Assembly: GCF_001438695.1 (NCBI RefSeq) | Contig: NZ_JQBH01000006.1 | Coordinates: forward strand, 22,341-86,340 | Direction: 5' to 3' | Length of the DNA stretch: 64,000 bases | From: Fructobacillus fructosus KCTC 3544 | GTDB lineage: Bacteria; Bacillota; Bacilli; Lactobacillales; Lactobacillaceae | Shown here: positions 51,427 to 63,518 of the stretch, in pieces | Layout: each line of letters begins with the position of its first letter | Position numbering within the stretch: position 1 is the first letter of the stretch | Made by a program: the position numbers and the translations under genes | The notes under the pieces: model-generated | The model's input: the letters and a program-made list of their open reading frames with translations, nothing else | The model's database searches: none | What the model was told of the DNA's origin: nothing

Positions 51427-52566
51427 TTAAAGAAGTGTAACCGTATAGGCCTTTTCATCGGACTTTCGTACCAAAATCGCTTGTGTTTCATTCGCCGTTT
51501 TAATGGTAATTTGAACGGGTGCCGATGATGGTAAGAACTTCACAGCAGCCGATGCCACGTAGTTGGCAAAGGCTTGAATCTCAGTTTGGGAGTAGAACTG
51601 AGTGGTCACCGTAACGTTCATTGACGTTAACTTCGAATTGGTAAAGTGACCAACGGCAGTTGCTCCTGCAATGTTTGGGAAGAAATTGGCAATATCATTT
51701 TTAAAATTGGTAAAGCCGGTGTTTTCGTCGGAACCAATCGATGATGAATCCGATGATTCCTTTGGAAAGACAACGGTTTTATCATCAATATCAGACCAAG
51801 AAGATAAATCAGTTCCAGTTTTAGAGGTAGCCTCTGAGTAAAAGGCTCCCGATCCGAGCGAATCTTCCGAAGCATTCGCATACATGGCAATCACAATCGG
51901 AATATTCTTGTCGACACCGTTTTGTTCACGAATCTTTTTAATTAGCTTTGGTGCGATCTTCTTACCGTAAGCAATGCGGTCAGCATCCGAAATTGTTTGG
52001 AAGTAATTGGCACCATACTGTTCCTTCTGGTAGGTATCCTGCGTGTTCATCGCCACACCAACAACCATACCGGCCAACTTCAAGTCAGAACCCTCCTTGG
52101 TCATAAAGTCCTGTTCAGTCAAACTCTGGACGTAAATTGGATTACGAGAGGAGTCGGTCTTACCATTGTCCTTGGGGTTAAGGCCCGTTGAATCGGAATC
52201 CGTTTGACGGGCTAATAAACTATTAACCGTATCGGATGATAGATATTGTCCTTCCTGGAAAATATACCTTCCCGTCTTAAAATGGGACTTAGCAAGGTTT
52301 AGTAAGCCGGACTCAAAGTCCTTTACGTCAACGGCGTTTCCCTGGGAAGTCGCAGTAATCCCACGGGCTGCCGATGTCAAATAATGACCATCCTTAATCA
52401 CCGTCTGATACTGACCAGCCGAATTTTGAGTTAATTGGACACCCTTCGATTTGCTAACAGAAGGTGCCTGCGAAGAAAGGTTCACAAAGAAAAAGAAAGC
52501 ACCCAAAATAATGAGTAAGGCAGCGCCGATTAGCAACCAAGTCCGTAATTTAATTCGTTTTAACAT
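51427..52566 (-). CDS. camS: CamS family sex-pheromone-like surface protein without a lipobox
   Basis: This 379-residue exported protein matches CamS (central segments LTEQDFMTKEGSDLKLAGMV, GKKIAPKLIKKIREQ, IVIAMYANASEDSLGSGAFY). CamS is normally a lipoprotein whose signal peptide yields a pheromone-type peptide. Here the N-terminus has a hydrophobic helix (about 10-28) but no cysteine. The protein is therefore presumably held by an uncleaved transmembrane helix, or released, rather than lipid-modified. It is the last gene of pcrA-ligA-camS, the usual order. Confidence 0.9.
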   Translation of the reverse strand: MLKRIKLRTWLLIGAALLIILGAFFFFVNLSSQAPSVSKSKGVQLTQNSAGQYQTVIKDGHYLTSAARGITATSQGNAVDVKDFESGLLNLAKSHFKTGRYIFQEGQYLSSDTVNSLLARQTDSDSTGLNPKDNGKTDSSRNPIYVQSLTEQDFMTKEGSDLKLAGMVVGVAMNTQDTYQKEQYGANYFQTISDADRIAYGKKIAPKLIKKIREQNGVDKNIPIVIAMYANASEDSLGSGAFYSEATSKTGTDLSSWSDIDDKTVVFPKESSDSSSIGSDENTGFTNFKNDIANFFPNIAGATAVGHFTNSKLTSMNVTVTTQFYSQTEIQAFANYVASAAVKFLPSSAPVQITIKTANETQAILVRKSDEKAYTVTLL

Positions 52567-52596
52567 GAATAATTCCTTTGTTTAAAAACAGGCAAA

Positions 52597-54654
<2,058 letters not shown>

Positions 54655-54705
54655 TCATCTTAAAAATCTATGTACGTCAGACATTAGACTGCCTGACTTT
54701 TGAAG

Positions 54706-56958
54706 TTAATTGACCTTCGTAATTGGTGCAAAAGCAGCCAATAATTGCTTAATTCCGTCTTCTGGAAAGGCAACTTTTAATTCTTGATCATCAGCAGAAC
54801 CCGTCACGGAAACGACCGTCCCAATGCCCCACTTTTTATGCTGAACCTTATCACCAGCCTGCCAAGAAACACCTTCAGCACCAGTCGTGTCGGCTTCTTT
54901 CTTTTGGACAGCGGAAGCCTGAACAGGACGTCCCTGATAGGTCGTTGCCGTTGCTCGTAAGAATTTAGAGGACAAACCAGGTTGAGTAGCCGAAGAACCA
55001 GCTGGATAAGCCTTTTCAATCAAATCATCGGAAATCTCATCAATAAAACGGGATGGCTGGTTGGACTGCGTCTTTCCGTAAAGCAATCGTGAGAAGGCAT
55101 TTGTCAAATAGAGCTTCTGCTCAGCACGCGTAATCCCCACGTATGCCAAACGGCGTTCTTCTTCCAACAAGTCCTCATCCTGGGCAGCTCGTCCCAATGG
55201 AAAGAGGCCTTCCTCTAAACCAATCAAGAAGACAACTGGGAATTCCAGTCCCTTTGCCGCGTGCAGCGTCATCAAAGTCACCTGACCCGAATCTTCCTCT
55301 ACATTATCCAGCTCAGCCATTAGAGCGGTTGAACCCAAAAAGTCGGTCAACGGGTCAACAGCATCCTCAGCACTGGCATCGTATTTCGCTTCGAATTCTT
55401 TGGTTACCGAAATAAATTCATCCAGGTTTTCAAGACGTGACTGCGATTCTGGATCCGCCTTTTTTTGTAACTCTTTCCGGTAGCCTGATTGATCTAAAAT
55501 AAGATCAGTCAACTCGGAAACATCCAAAAACTCCGCCTGCTGACGGAAGTTATGAATCATTTCCGCAAACGCAAGTAACTTTGAAGCGGCGGCTGGTCGA
55601 ATATCAGCGGCCATTTCAATCTGATCAATGGCTGCTAACATCGGTAGGCTAATAGAATCAGCAAAACCAAACAAGCGGTCAATGGTGGTCTGCCCGATGG
55701 CCCGCTTTGGAACGTTAATGATTCGCTCGAGGGCGGCGTTATCAGCTGGGTTGGCGACCAAGGAAAGGTAGGCCATGATATCTAAAATTTCTTTACGATC
55801 GTAAAACTTATGCCCGCCAACGATGGTGTAGGGAATGTTCGCCTTCACCAGCGCTTCTTCCATCGCACGCGACTGCGCATTGGTTCGGTAAAGAATTGCA
55901 AAGTCCGAAAGTGATCGTTTTTGTTCTCTTTGCCCCTTTTGAATTTTCCCCAAGACGTAGTAGGCTTCATCTTGAGCGGATTGGGCACGGTAGTAAGTGA
56001 TTTTTTCACCCTTACCATTTTCCGTCCACAGCTTTTTTGGAACACGTTCGTTATTGTTGTTAATAACATCGTTGGCCGCATCAAGAATGTTTTGGGTAGA
56101 CCGGTAATTTTGTTCCAAGAAAACGGACTTAGCATCTGGCCAGTCTTTTTCGAAGTTCAAGATATTCTGCATGTTGGCCCCTCGCCAACCATAAATTGAC
56201 TGATCGGCATCACCAACAACGGCCAAATTCTTGGACCCTTGCGCCAGCATGTTCACAATCTTGTACTGAGCATCATTGGTATCCTGATACTCATCGACGT
56301 GTAGATAGCGGAATTGATCTTGGTAACGGTGCAAAACTTCCGGAACCTTTTCAAAAAGCTCGATTGTCATCATAATCAGGTCATCAAAGTCAACCGACTG
56401 AGCCTGACGCAACGCCTTTTGATAGGCCCGGTACACTTCTGCGACCCGTTCCTCATAATAGTTACCGGCTTGTTCAGCATAATCCTTTGGCGTCAACAGT
56501 TCGTTTTTAGCGTTTGAAATTGTTCCCAAAATCGTTCGTGGATCATACTGGTTGGAATCCAAATTCAACTCGTTCACCACTCGCTTAACCAAAGTCTTTT
56601 GGGCAGACGAATCCAATATCGTAAAGTTCTTGCCTAAACCAATCTGCTCGCCATCTCGACGTAAAATGCGGACAGCCAAAGCGTGAAAAGTCGATACCCA
56701 GACGGCCTGGGCTTGCTCCGGATCAACTAATTTGGCAATCCGTTCCCGCATCTCACGGGCAGCTTTGTTGGTAAAGGTAATCGCCAAAATCCGCCAAGGC
56801 CGGACATCTAAGTCTTCAATTAGGTGGGCCACTCGGTGGGTCAACACCCGAGTCTTTCCAGAGCCAGCACCTGCCATAATCAAGAGCGGCCCTTCGGTTG
56901 TTTCAACCGCCTCCGCTTGCTTATCGTTCATCCCCTTGGTTAATTCTTCAACAGTCAT
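54706..56958 (-). CDS. pcrA: ATP-dependent DNA helicase PcrA
   Basis: This UvrD-family 3'-5' helicase acts in repair and rolling-circle replication. The 750 residues carry Walker A AGAGSGKTRVLTHRV and the motifs ITFTNKAAREM, VDEYQDTNDAQYKIV, GDADQSIYGWRGA, LMTLHAAKGLEFPVVFLIGL and YVGITRAEQKLYLT. The C-terminal Tudor-like segment WQAGDKVQHKKWGIGTVVSV is present. It heads pcrA-ligA-camS. Confidence 0.97.
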   Translation of the reverse strand: MTVEELTKGMNDKQAEAVETTEGPLLIMAGAGSGKTRVLTHRVAHLIEDLDVRPWRILAITFTNKAAREMRERIAKLVDPEQAQAVWVSTFHALAVRILRRDGEQIGLGKNFTILDSSAQKTLVKRVVNELNLDSNQYDPRTILGTISNAKNELLTPKDYAEQAGNYYEERVAEVYRAYQKALRQAQSVDFDDLIMMTIELFEKVPEVLHRYQDQFRYLHVDEYQDTNDAQYKIVNMLAQGSKNLAVVGDADQSIYGWRGANMQNILNFEKDWPDAKSVFLEQNYRSTQNILDAANDVINNNNERVPKKLWTENGKGEKITYYRAQSAQDEAYYVLGKIQKGQREQKRSLSDFAILYRTNAQSRAMEEALVKANIPYTIVGGHKFYDRKEILDIMAYLSLVANPADNAALERIINVPKRAIGQTTIDRLFGFADSISLPMLAAIDQIEMAADIRPAAASKLLAFAEMIHNFRQQAEFLDVSELTDLILDQSGYRKELQKKADPESQSRLENLDEFISVTKEFEAKYDASAEDAVDPLTDFLGSTALMAELDNVEEDSGQVTLMTLHAAKGLEFPVVFLIGLEEGLFPLGRAAQDEDLLEEERRLAYVGITRAEQKLYLTNAFSRLLYGKTQSNQPSRFIDEISDDLIEKAYPAGSSATQPGLSSKFLRATATTYQGRPVQASAVQKKEADTTGAEGVSWQAGDKVQHKKWGIGTVVSVTGSADDQELKVAFPEDGIKQLLAAFAPITKVN

Positions 56959-57055
56959 TTTGCCATCCTAAAGTCATTTTCTTCTTCCATTATTTTAGCA
57001 TAGAAGCGCTTTTTTCACCCGGAGGATCACGGGACTTTTACCCAGTCAAAACAGT

Positions 57056-57084
57056 AAAAAAAGCCCTAAATAAACGGACTTTTT
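57056..57084 (-). terminator. Terminator after the glucosaminidase gene
   Basis: On the minus strand AAAAAGTCC pairs with GGGCTTTTT around GTTTATTTA and is followed by Ts. The stem is A/T-rich and of moderate strength. Confidence 0.6.
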
Positions 57085-57088
57085 CACT

Positions 57089-57718
57089 CTAATTCACTAA
57101 GTCAAAGCGCTGTAAATGATATTTTTCAATCACCTGCACTAGCTTGACAGCATAGTCAGGATCGGTCGCGTAACCATCAGTTACGAGACCTTGTGCAGCT
57201 GCTTGATAACTTTTGGCAGCCAGAACATGTGCGTATTGCCCCTTGTTCCATGACGTTCCCTGCCTTAGGAGCTGCGCATGAGCTAACATCGAGGCTTGCC
57301 AAGAAGGATAAGCAACAAAGGAGGCGTCGACCGTCACCCAGGAACCATCTTGATATTCCTTAGTCGGCATGGTCACAGACGATTGTCCAGATGAAGCCTT
57401 AACACCGTATAGGTTGTGGGCTTTTACGGCTAGTTCCGATTGCCCGAAATCAGACTCCAAGGCTGCTTGAGCAAGTGAAATCGACGAAAAAATCCCATAC
57501 TGTTTTTGTAATTGTTGCGCATAGGGTGCCCAATTTTTCAACTGTTGCGATCGCTGGTCTTCCAAACGCGCTTCCTGACGATTTGCCAAAAATTGTGGCG
57601 TCATGCAGGCAGCAGCAACCGATAGAAAGAGGAAAAAAGTGATGACGAAATAGTAACGTCGTCTTGCTTTTTTATTTTTCGGTAACTTTAGCCAAACGTG
57701 CCGTTTCCTTTTCGCCAT
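57089..57718 (-). CDS. GH73 family endo-beta-N-acetylglucosaminidase, membrane-anchored
   Basis: This peptidoglycan hydrolase of 209 residues has a basic N-terminus, a signal or anchor helix (about 22-42, YYFVITFFLFLSVAAACMTP) and a GH73 domain. The GH73 core shows ISLAQAALESDFGQSELAV (acidic catalytic Glu in ALESDFG) and HNLYGVK, with YPSWQASMLAHAQLL and YATDPDYAVKLVQVIEKYHL in the C-terminal half. A Cys within the hydrophobic stretch is not in a good lipobox context. It is a single-gene unit with a role in wall remodelling or cell separation. Confidence 0.9.
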   Translation of the reverse strand: MAKRKRHVWLKLPKNKKARRRYYFVITFFLFLSVAAACMTPQFLANRQEARLEDQRSQQLKNWAPYAQQLQKQYGIFSSISLAQAALESDFGQSELAVKAHNLYGVKASSGQSSVTMPTKEYQDGSWVTVDASFVAYPSWQASMLAHAQLLRQGTSWNKGQYAHVLAAKSYQAAAQGLVTDGYATDPDYAVKLVQVIEKYHLQRFDLVN

Positions 57719-57780
57719 CTGACACTCCTTTCGTTTATTTCTAAAAATAAAGTATACCGCTTTTTTACTTATGTAGAGAT

Positions 57781-57808
57781 AAAAAAAGCACCCGCAAGGG
57801 TACCTTTT
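57781..57808 (-). terminator. Terminator after the DUF1292 gene
   Basis: On the minus strand ACCC-TTGC-GGGT extended by A/T pairs is followed by a run of seven Ts. Confidence 0.7.
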
Positions 57809-57817
57809 AATCAGATT

Positions 57818-58117
57818 TTATTCAAAGTTTGAATCATCATCCAAGAAAGTGTTTAACACTTCTTCGACCATGGCCCATTCGGCCTCATCTTCAATTGGCA
57901 AGAGGTTGCCATCTTTTTCGTCCCCGTTCTCTTCTGGGTTAAAGATGTAAGCCTGAACGTCAACTTGTTCGTCTTCCTCAACACCATCGGGTACGAGTAA
58001 GATGTAAGACTTATCGTATTCTTCAGAATGGAAAGTGAAAAGCACTTCATACAAGGCTTCGTCACCGTTATCATCCACTAGAGTAATCTTATCAATTTCA
58101 GGGTTTTGTTTAACCAT
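57818..58117 (-). CDS. DUF1292 family protein (YrzB-like)
   Basis: This small acidic protein has 99 residues and unknown function. The family pattern ITLVDDNGDEALYEVLFTFH, followed by YDKSYILLVPDG and a Glu/Asp-rich tail, is clear. It is the third gene of the ireB-ruvX-DUF1292 run, an order typical of Firmicutes, and is 18 bp from ruvX. Confidence 0.92.
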   Translation of the reverse strand: MVKQNPEIDKITLVDDNGDEALYEVLFTFHSEEYDKSYILLVPDGVEEDEQVDVQAYIFNPEENGDEKDGNLLPIEDEAEWAMVEEVLNTFLDDDSNFE

Positions 58118-58135
58118 ACACTGTCCTTTATTACT

Positions 58136-58570
58136 TTATAACTTTGTTAATTTACCATTGGCATCAAGATAATTTTGCAGAATAAATTCCGCTGCAATTT
58201 TATCGATAACCTTTTTACGCTTCTTACGTGAAACATCGGCTTCTTCAATCAGCATCCGCTCGGCCTGAACCGTCGTTAACCGCTCATCTTGAAAGTCAGT
58301 TGGTAAATCAAAGCGCTCTTCTACCATCTCGGCATAGGCCCGCGATGCTTCTGCACGCGGTCCCTCCGTATTGTTCATGTTCTTTGGAAGACCTAACACA
58401 ACGGCTTTAGCATCGGTCTCCTTGATGATTTCACCAAGACGATCAAGACCAAAAACCTGTTCATCCTCGTTAATACGGATGATTTCGACTCCCTGTGCCG
58501 TCCAGCCCATGGGATCAGAAACCGCCACACCAACTGTTTTGGAACCTACATCTAATCCTAATATCCGCAT
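58136..58570 (-). CDS. ruvX: YqgF/RuvX family pre-16S rRNA nuclease (putative Holliday junction resolvase fold)
   Basis: The 144 residues form an RNase H-like fold. Visible motifs are [18 protein letters not shown] at the N-terminus, [20 protein letters not shown], and the C-terminal [18 protein letters not shown] and [14 protein letters not shown]. The E. coli orthologue processes the 5' end of 16S rRNA. It overlaps ireB by one base. Confidence 0.95.
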   Translation of the reverse strand: MRILGLDVGSKTVGVAVSDPMGWTAQGVEIIRINEDEQVFGLDRLGEIIKETDAKAVVLGLPKNMNNTEGPRAEASRAYAEMVEERFDLPTDFQDERLTTVQAERMLIEEADVSRKKRKKVIDKIAAEFILQNYLDANGKLTKL

Positions 58571-58821
58571 TATTTTTTCAAATAGGCGTGCACGAGTTCC
58601 TCAATAATTTCATCACGTTCGTGACGTTTAATTAAGTTACGGGCATCATGCAAACGGGGAATGTAGGCTGGATCACCAGACATCAAATAACCAACAATTT
58701 GATTGATTGGATTGTAGCCCTTTTCTTCCAGAGCTGCGTAAACCAATTCCATCGTTTCTTGGATATTCTTCGGCGCCTGTTGGCCAAAGTCAAAAATGGC
58801 CGTTTTATCACTTACGCTCAT
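58570..58821 (-). CDS. ireB: IreB family regulatory phosphoprotein
   Basis: This 83-residue protein matches IreB (DUF965, YrzL), a substrate of the IreK/PrkC kinase in Enterococcus ([40 protein letters not shown]). The N-terminal Ser/Thr residues ([10 protein letters not shown]) would be the phosphosites by analogy. AAAGGAG precedes the ATG. It lies between alaS and ruvX as in other Firmicutes. Confidence 0.95.
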   Translation of the reverse strand: MSVSDKTAIFDFGQQAPKNIQETMELVYAALEEKGYNPINQIVGYLMSGDPAYIPRLHDARNLIKRHERDEIIEELVHAYLKK

Positions 58822-58910
58822 CGCACACGCTCCTTTCTTTAATAAATTTTAATAACTAATTCTGCTTCTAGTTTAACACGATTTCATTCACAAAATAAAC
58901 AAAGATGCTA

Positions 58911-58946
58911 AAAATTTGAACCATCTGGTCACGCAGGATACGGTTC
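58911..58946 (-). terminator. Weak terminator candidate after alaS
   Basis: Arms GAACC and GGTTC with an inner ATC/GAT pair set enclose an 11-base loop and are followed on the minus strand by AAATTTTT. Confidence 0.4.
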
Positions 58947-58963
58947 TGTTTGGATCCTAAGTT

Positions 58964-61645
58964 TTACAAATTACCAAGTAAATCCTTGGCCTTTTGCAAA
59001 GCAGCTGGAATCTGGGCTTGGTCCTTTCCACCAGCTTGGGCGAGGTCCGGACGGCCACCACCGCCACCACCAACAACTGGTGCGATGGCTTTCACAATAT
59101 CACCGGCCTTCACGCCGGCAGCGTTTGCATCCTTATCAGCCGCAACGAGCAAATTGACTTTTTCGCCAATGGCAGCAGCCAAAATCAGCACGTTCGACGC
59201 ACCCTTATCACGCCAAGCATCGGCCATTTGACGCAGTCCACCAGCGTTTTCCACCGTTACCTTTGCGGCCACCACTGACAAACCATTAATATCTTCTGGA
59301 TTTTGCCATAGTTCGGAAGCCTGCATGGATGCTAACTGGCCTTGCAGAGTGGCCATCTGGTTCTTAGTTCCCTTCAATTCCGTCGCCAAATCAGCCACAC
59401 GGTCCGACACTGCCAGCAAGCTTGGCACCTTCAAGTTCTTGGCAATGCTTTGCAACGTTTGCTCTTCGGCCTGGTAATCGGTCAAAGCCGGCAAAGAAGT
59501 CTTAGCTTCAATCCGTCGAATCCCAGCGGCAACACCTGATTCAGAGCTAATCTTGAACAGATTGAGTTCAGCCGTTGACTGAGCGTGCGTTCCCCCGTCA
59601 AACTCCTGGTTGTAGTCGCCGATGGAAACGATTCGAACGGTGTCGCCGTACTTGTCGTCAAAGACGGCAACAGCGCCAAGCTTCTTGGCTTCATCGATGG
59701 ACATTTCCTTCCAAGTGATTGGCAAGTTCTTTTGAATTTGCAAATTCACTTCATCCTGAATCCGGTTGAGCGTGGCCTGGTCAACAGGTCCCTCATGGTT
59801 AAAGTCAAAACGCAAGTACTCTGGCTCCACCAAGGAACCAGCCTGGTGCACATCCCCACCAATGACGTTGCGCAAGGCTTGGTCAAGTAAGTGAGTGGCC
59901 GTATGGTTCAATGAAACGGCGTGATGACGTTCCATGTCCACCGCCAAGTTGACAACTTGACCAACCTGAACATCGTCAACCAAGTCTACTTCGTGAATGT
60001 TTTGGCCGTTTGGTCCGGCTTGAACATCACGAACTTCAGCAACCACATCATCGTTTTCATCCTTAACCGTTCCAAAGTCAGCCACTTGACCACCCATTTC
60101 AGCGTAGAAAGGCGTCTTATCAAAGACCAACCAGGCCGTCTGTCCTGCCTTGGCACTATCGGTGTCAACAGCCACGCCGGACGCATCATGAGCAATGATG
60201 GCGACAACCTTAGCGTCATCAACCGCTGTTTCCGACCAACCAACGTACTGTGAGGACACGGTTAAGTCGGTTAAGGCAGCGTTTTGAACACCCATTGCAT
60301 GTTCTTTACCACGCGCTGCTCGCGCCCGATCCTTCTGCTCTTGAAGGGCCTTTTCGAACCCTGCCATGTCCACTTTCATGCCAACTTCACTAGCTTGTTC
60401 AGCCGTTAATTCAACAGGAAAGCCATAGGTGTCAGACAACTTAAAGGCGTCTTGCCCAGAAATCTCGTTCTTCCCCGCCTTCTTAGCCTCGGCAACAAAC
60501 TGATCAAACATGGTCAGACCAGACTTCAGCGTCTTGTTAAAGCGCTTTTCCTCGGCCGTCATGATGGATTCAATCAATCCTTCTTTTTCCTTCAATTCAG
60601 GATAATAAGAATCAAGTGTCCCCACCATGGCAGGAACGATTTTAGCCAAGAAGTTGCCTTGAATTCCTAACTTTTGCCCGTGCAAAACGGCCCGACGCAG
60701 GAGTCGACGAATAACGTAACCACGGCCTTCATTTGAAGGCTTGGCACCATCAGAAATCGCAAAGGCAACGGCCCGGATGTGGTCAGCAATCACCTTGAAG
60801 GAAACGTTATCTTCCGTATCCTTCGTTTCATCATAGACTTTGCCATCCGTCAACGGTTCAATTGCATGAATAATAGGCAAGAAAAGATCAGTGTCAAAAT
60901 TCGTGCGACCATTCTGGAAAACAGAAACCAATCGTTCCAATCCCATCCCCGTATCAATGTTTTTATGGGGCAATTCTGGATAGGTACTGTTGTCTGTCAA
61001 ACCAGGCAAGTGGTTGAACTGTGAGAAAACAATGTTCCAAATTTCCAAGTAACGTTCGTTTTCACCACCAGGATACATTTCCGGATCATCAGCAGGCAAG
61101 TCCGCAAAGGCTTCTCCTCGGTCGTAAAAGATTTCAGAATCGGGTCCTGAAGGGCCTTCTCCAATGTCCCAAAAGTTATCTTCCACTTCGTAAATATGAC
61201 CGTCTGGCAAGTCCGTCTTTTCTTCCCAAATCTTCTTTGATTCCTGATCCTTGGGATAAACCGTCACGTACAACTTTTCCTTATCCAAGCCGTACCATTC
61301 AGGTGAAGTCAGCAACTCCCACGCCCAAGGAATCACTTCTTCCTTGAAATAATCACCAATTGAGAAGTTTCCCATCATCTCAAAGAGCGTGTGATGGCGG
61401 GCTGTCTTACCAACGTTTTCAATGTCATTGGTTCGAATGGCCTTTTGGGCGTTGGTCAACCGTGGCTTTGGTGGCACAACGGAACCATCAAAGTATTTTT
61501 TTAAAGTCGCCACACCAGAATTGATCCACAAAAGGGAGGGATCATTTTCCGGGATCAATGACTTTGAGGGGACCACCAAGTGATCCTTTGACGCAAAGAA
61601 ATCCAAAAACATTTGCCGGATTTCTGCTGATGATAATTCTTTCAT
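58964..61645 (-). CDS. alaS: Alanyl-tRNA synthetase with a variant editing-site motif
   Basis: This charges tRNA-Ala. The 893 residues carry the catalytic core ([35 protein letters not shown]-like [12 protein letters not shown]), the editing-domain zinc motif [12 protein letters not shown] and a C-terminal glycine-rich segment ([19 protein letters not shown]). In the second editing motif the usual CGGTH reads DGGTH, with Asp683 in place of the zinc-ligand Cys. A T-box leader precedes the gene, so expression should respond to uncharged tRNA-Ala. Confidence 0.95.
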   Translation of the reverse strand: MKELSSAEIRQMFLDFFASKDHLVVPSKSLIPENDPSLLWINSGVATLKKYFDGSVVPPKPRLTNAQKAIRTNDIENVGKTARHHTLFEMMGNFSIGDYFKEEVIPWAWELLTSPEWYGLDKEKLYVTVYPKDQESKKIWEEKTDLPDGHIYEVEDNFWDIGEGPSGPDSEIFYDRGEAFADLPADDPEMYPGGENERYLEIWNIVFSQFNHLPGLTDNSTYPELPHKNIDTGMGLERLVSVFQNGRTNFDTDLFLPIIHAIEPLTDGKVYDETKDTEDNVSFKVIADHIRAVAFAISDGAKPSNEGRGYVIRRLLRRAVLHGQKLGIQGNFLAKIVPAMVGTLDSYYPELKEKEGLIESIMTAEEKRFNKTLKSGLTMFDQFVAEAKKAGKNEISGQDAFKLSDTYGFPVELTAEQASEVGMKVDMAGFEKALQEQKDRARAARGKEHAMGVQNAALTDLTVSSQYVGWSETAVDDAKVVAIIAHDASGVAVDTDSAKAGQTAWLVFDKTPFYAEMGGQVADFGTVKDENDDVVAEVRDVQAGPNGQNIHEVDLVDDVQVGQVVNLAVDMERHHAVSLNHTATHLLDQALRNVIGGDVHQAGSLVEPEYLRFDFNHEGPVDQATLNRIQDEVNLQIQKNLPITWKEMSIDEAKKLGAVAVFDDKYGDTVRIVSIGDYNQEFDGGTHAQSTAELNLFKISSESGVAAGIRRIEAKTSLPALTDYQAEEQTLQSIAKNLKVPSLLAVSDRVADLATELKGTKNQMATLQGQLASMQASELWQNPEDINGLSVVAAKVTVENAGGLRQMADAWRDKGASNVLILAAAIGEKVNLLVAADKDANAAGVKAGDIVKAIAPVVGGGGGGRPDLAQAGGKDQAQIPAALQKAKDLLGNL

Positions 61646-61668
61646 ACAACAACTCCTTTTATCTAACA

Positions 61669-61885
61669 GAAAAAGCCATCACAAAGAGCGGACGCGTGAC
61701 CGTGGTACCACCGCTGTTTGTAATGACTGAAAAAGTCTTACCTCAAACCTTGTAACGCCAGGAAAGCGGCCAAAATGGCAAATCCTTTGGGAGCACAGAA
61801 CAAGAACCCTTAGCCCCTTCCACCACCCGGAGCCTCGCTAGAAAAAGTTCATTGAACTGCATATCCAAATGCTACCTATAGTATA
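61669..61885 (-). promoter_or_regulatory. T-box leader (tRNA-Ala) and promoter upstream of alaS
   Basis: The minus-strand leader begins after an extended -10 (TGGTATACT, -10 at 61880-61885). It contains the stem I distal element AGCGAGGCTCCGGGTGGTGG. The T-box sequence AACAGCGGTGGTACCACG lies at 61700-61719. A terminator formed by CCA...TCAC and GTGA...TGG arms before GGCTTTTTC (61669-61711) follows. The UGGU of the T-box pairs with an ACCA acceptor end, as tRNA-Ala has. A GCT triplet at 61792-61794 is a candidate specifier codon. The rest of the 331-bp gap to the permease stop holds only the permease terminator. Confidence 0.88.
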
Positions 61886-61918
61886 CCATAGTGCTGCTAC
61901 TTTCGGTTTCTATCGCAA

Positions 61919-61948
61919 TAAAAAAAGTCGCCGGTAACGACGACTTTT
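61919..61948 (-). terminator. Terminator after the APC permease gene
   Basis: On the minus strand AAAAGTCG...CGACTTTTTTT with inner pairing around TTAC forms a hairpin followed by Ts, just past the permease stop. Confidence 0.85.
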
Positions 61949-61976
61949 CTAGTTCAGCAAGCACTGTGTCCAAAAG

Positions 61977-63392
61977 TTACTTTGAATGCTTAGCGCCATA
62001 AACGGCATAGACAATCAATCCAAGAACAAACCACCCAACAGAATAAATCTGAGCTTGGTGGTCAAGGGTATAGAAGATGTATCCAGCTCCCAGCGCTGCT
62101 AAAGCAGGCAGAACTGGGTAAAGTGGCATCTTAAATGAGGGTTCAGGCAAATCGACGCCTTCACGCTTGCGTAGTGAGTAGATACCGAGTGAAACCATAA
62201 TAAAGGCAATCAGCGTTCCAGCAGAAATCAAACCGGCCAATTCAGTAAAGGAAAAGATTGAACCAACCAGAATGGCAATGACAGAAAGAGCAATCAAAGC
62301 ATTGTTTGGCTGTCCCTTTGTCGAAACCTTGCCAAGGAAACCTGGTAATAGGCCGTCACGGCCAAAGGCATAGAGCAAACGTGAACCAGCCAACATCATT
62401 CCAATCAAACCAGTAAACATACCAGCTAAGGCCACGACAGAAAGCAGGTGGGAAACCATGGGGTGACCAGCTTCTAACAGAGCCCAAGCAGCTGGCGCTG
62501 CATTGTTGGCATACTTGCTATAGTGGAACATACCAACCAAAACCAGTGCGACGGCAACAAAAAGAGCAGTCGCCACGATTAAGGAACCAATAATACCACG
62601 CGGCATCGTCTTTTGGGGGTTCTTAGCTTCCGCTGAATTCGCTGCAATGGAATCAAAGCCAATGTATGCTAAGAAAATTTGTGAAGCGGCCGCAGAAATT
62701 CCCTGCCAACCACCAAAAGTCGTTCCAGGTTGGTGAGCTGGAATAAAGTGGGCATAGTTTGTTGGATGGATAGCCGTTGCGCCAACAACAATAAAGAGCA
62801 AGATGACACCCACCTTCAAGACAACCAAGGTGTTTTCAACTTTAGCTGTGTTCTTTGTTCCACGGAACAACAGGGTGGCCACAATCAGCACGGCCAACAG
62901 GGCGAAGAGATCAATGACTCCCCCGTTTCCAGCAGAAAATGGATTAGCCAAAGACTTTGGCAATTCCCAACCAAAAGAGGAAAGGAATAGCTTCATATTA
63001 GCCGACCAACCAGACGCAACGAAGGCAACGGCAATAAAGTATTCGGCCAAGAGCGCCCAACCAGCGACCCAGCCAAAGACTTTACCAAAAACAACCGAAA
63101 TCCAGGAATAGGCAGATCCGGCGAATGGCAATACAGAAGCAAATTCTGCATAGGCAAAAGCCGTCAACCCCGAAACGACGGCCGCCAAAATGAACGAAAT
63201 TGTGACAGCAGCACCTGCGTGGCTAGCCGCTACAATTCCAGGCATGGTAAAGATGGTTGCCCCAACAATGGTTCCAACCCCCATGGCCAACATTTCTTTC
63301 ACACCAAGCGTCTTGGGGAGATGCTTATCTGATTGTTCAAAGGCTGATGGATCGGCTCTTTGTAACCAGGAACCCCGCTTTTCATCGTTCAT
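61977..63392 (-). CDS. APC-superfamily amino acid permease
   Basis: This is a cationic or branched amino-acid/proton permease of the APC family. ATG 63392 follows GAGGAAG; 471 residues with about 12-13 membrane helices. Family segments include LGVKEMLAMGVGTIVGATIF, AYAEFASVLPFAGSAYSWIS, FLAYIGFDSIAANSAEAKNP and MLAGSRLLYAFGRDGLLP. The substrate cannot be read from the sequence. It lies downstream of a second permease of the same superfamily, with a terminator between them. Confidence 0.92.
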   Translation of the reverse strand: MNDEKRGSWLQRADPSAFEQSDKHLPKTLGVKEMLAMGVGTIVGATIFTMPGIVAASHAGAAVTISFILAAVVSGLTAFAYAEFASVLPFAGSAYSWISVVFGKVFGWVAGWALLAEYFIAVAFVASGWSANMKLFLSSFGWELPKSLANPFSAGNGGVIDLFALLAVLIVATLLFRGTKNTAKVENTLVVLKVGVILLFIVVGATAIHPTNYAHFIPAHQPGTTFGGWQGISAAASQIFLAYIGFDSIAANSAEAKNPQKTMPRGIIGSLIVATALFVAVALVLVGMFHYSKYANNAAPAAWALLEAGHPMVSHLLSVVALAGMFTGLIGMMLAGSRLLYAFGRDGLLPGFLGKVSTKGQPNNALIALSVIAILVGSIFSFTELAGLISAGTLIAFIMVSLGIYSLRKREGVDLPEPSFKMPLYPVLPALAALGAGYIFYTLDHQAQIYSVGWFVLGLIVYAVYGAKHSK

Positions 63393-63485
63393 ATTCTTCC
63401 TCATTTACTTTTAATTAAACTATTTTTCAACCTTATCAGTATAACATCTCATTGTCAATTGTAATAATTGAAAAAAGTAACAAAA

Positions 63486-63512
63486 TAAAAAAGCCAGGTT
63501 AAACCTGACTTT
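63486..63512 (-). terminator. Terminator after the second permease
   Basis: On the minus strand AAAGTCAGGT and ACCTGGCTTT pair around TTA, followed by a T-run. Confidence 0.85.
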
Positions 63513-63518
63513 CTCATA

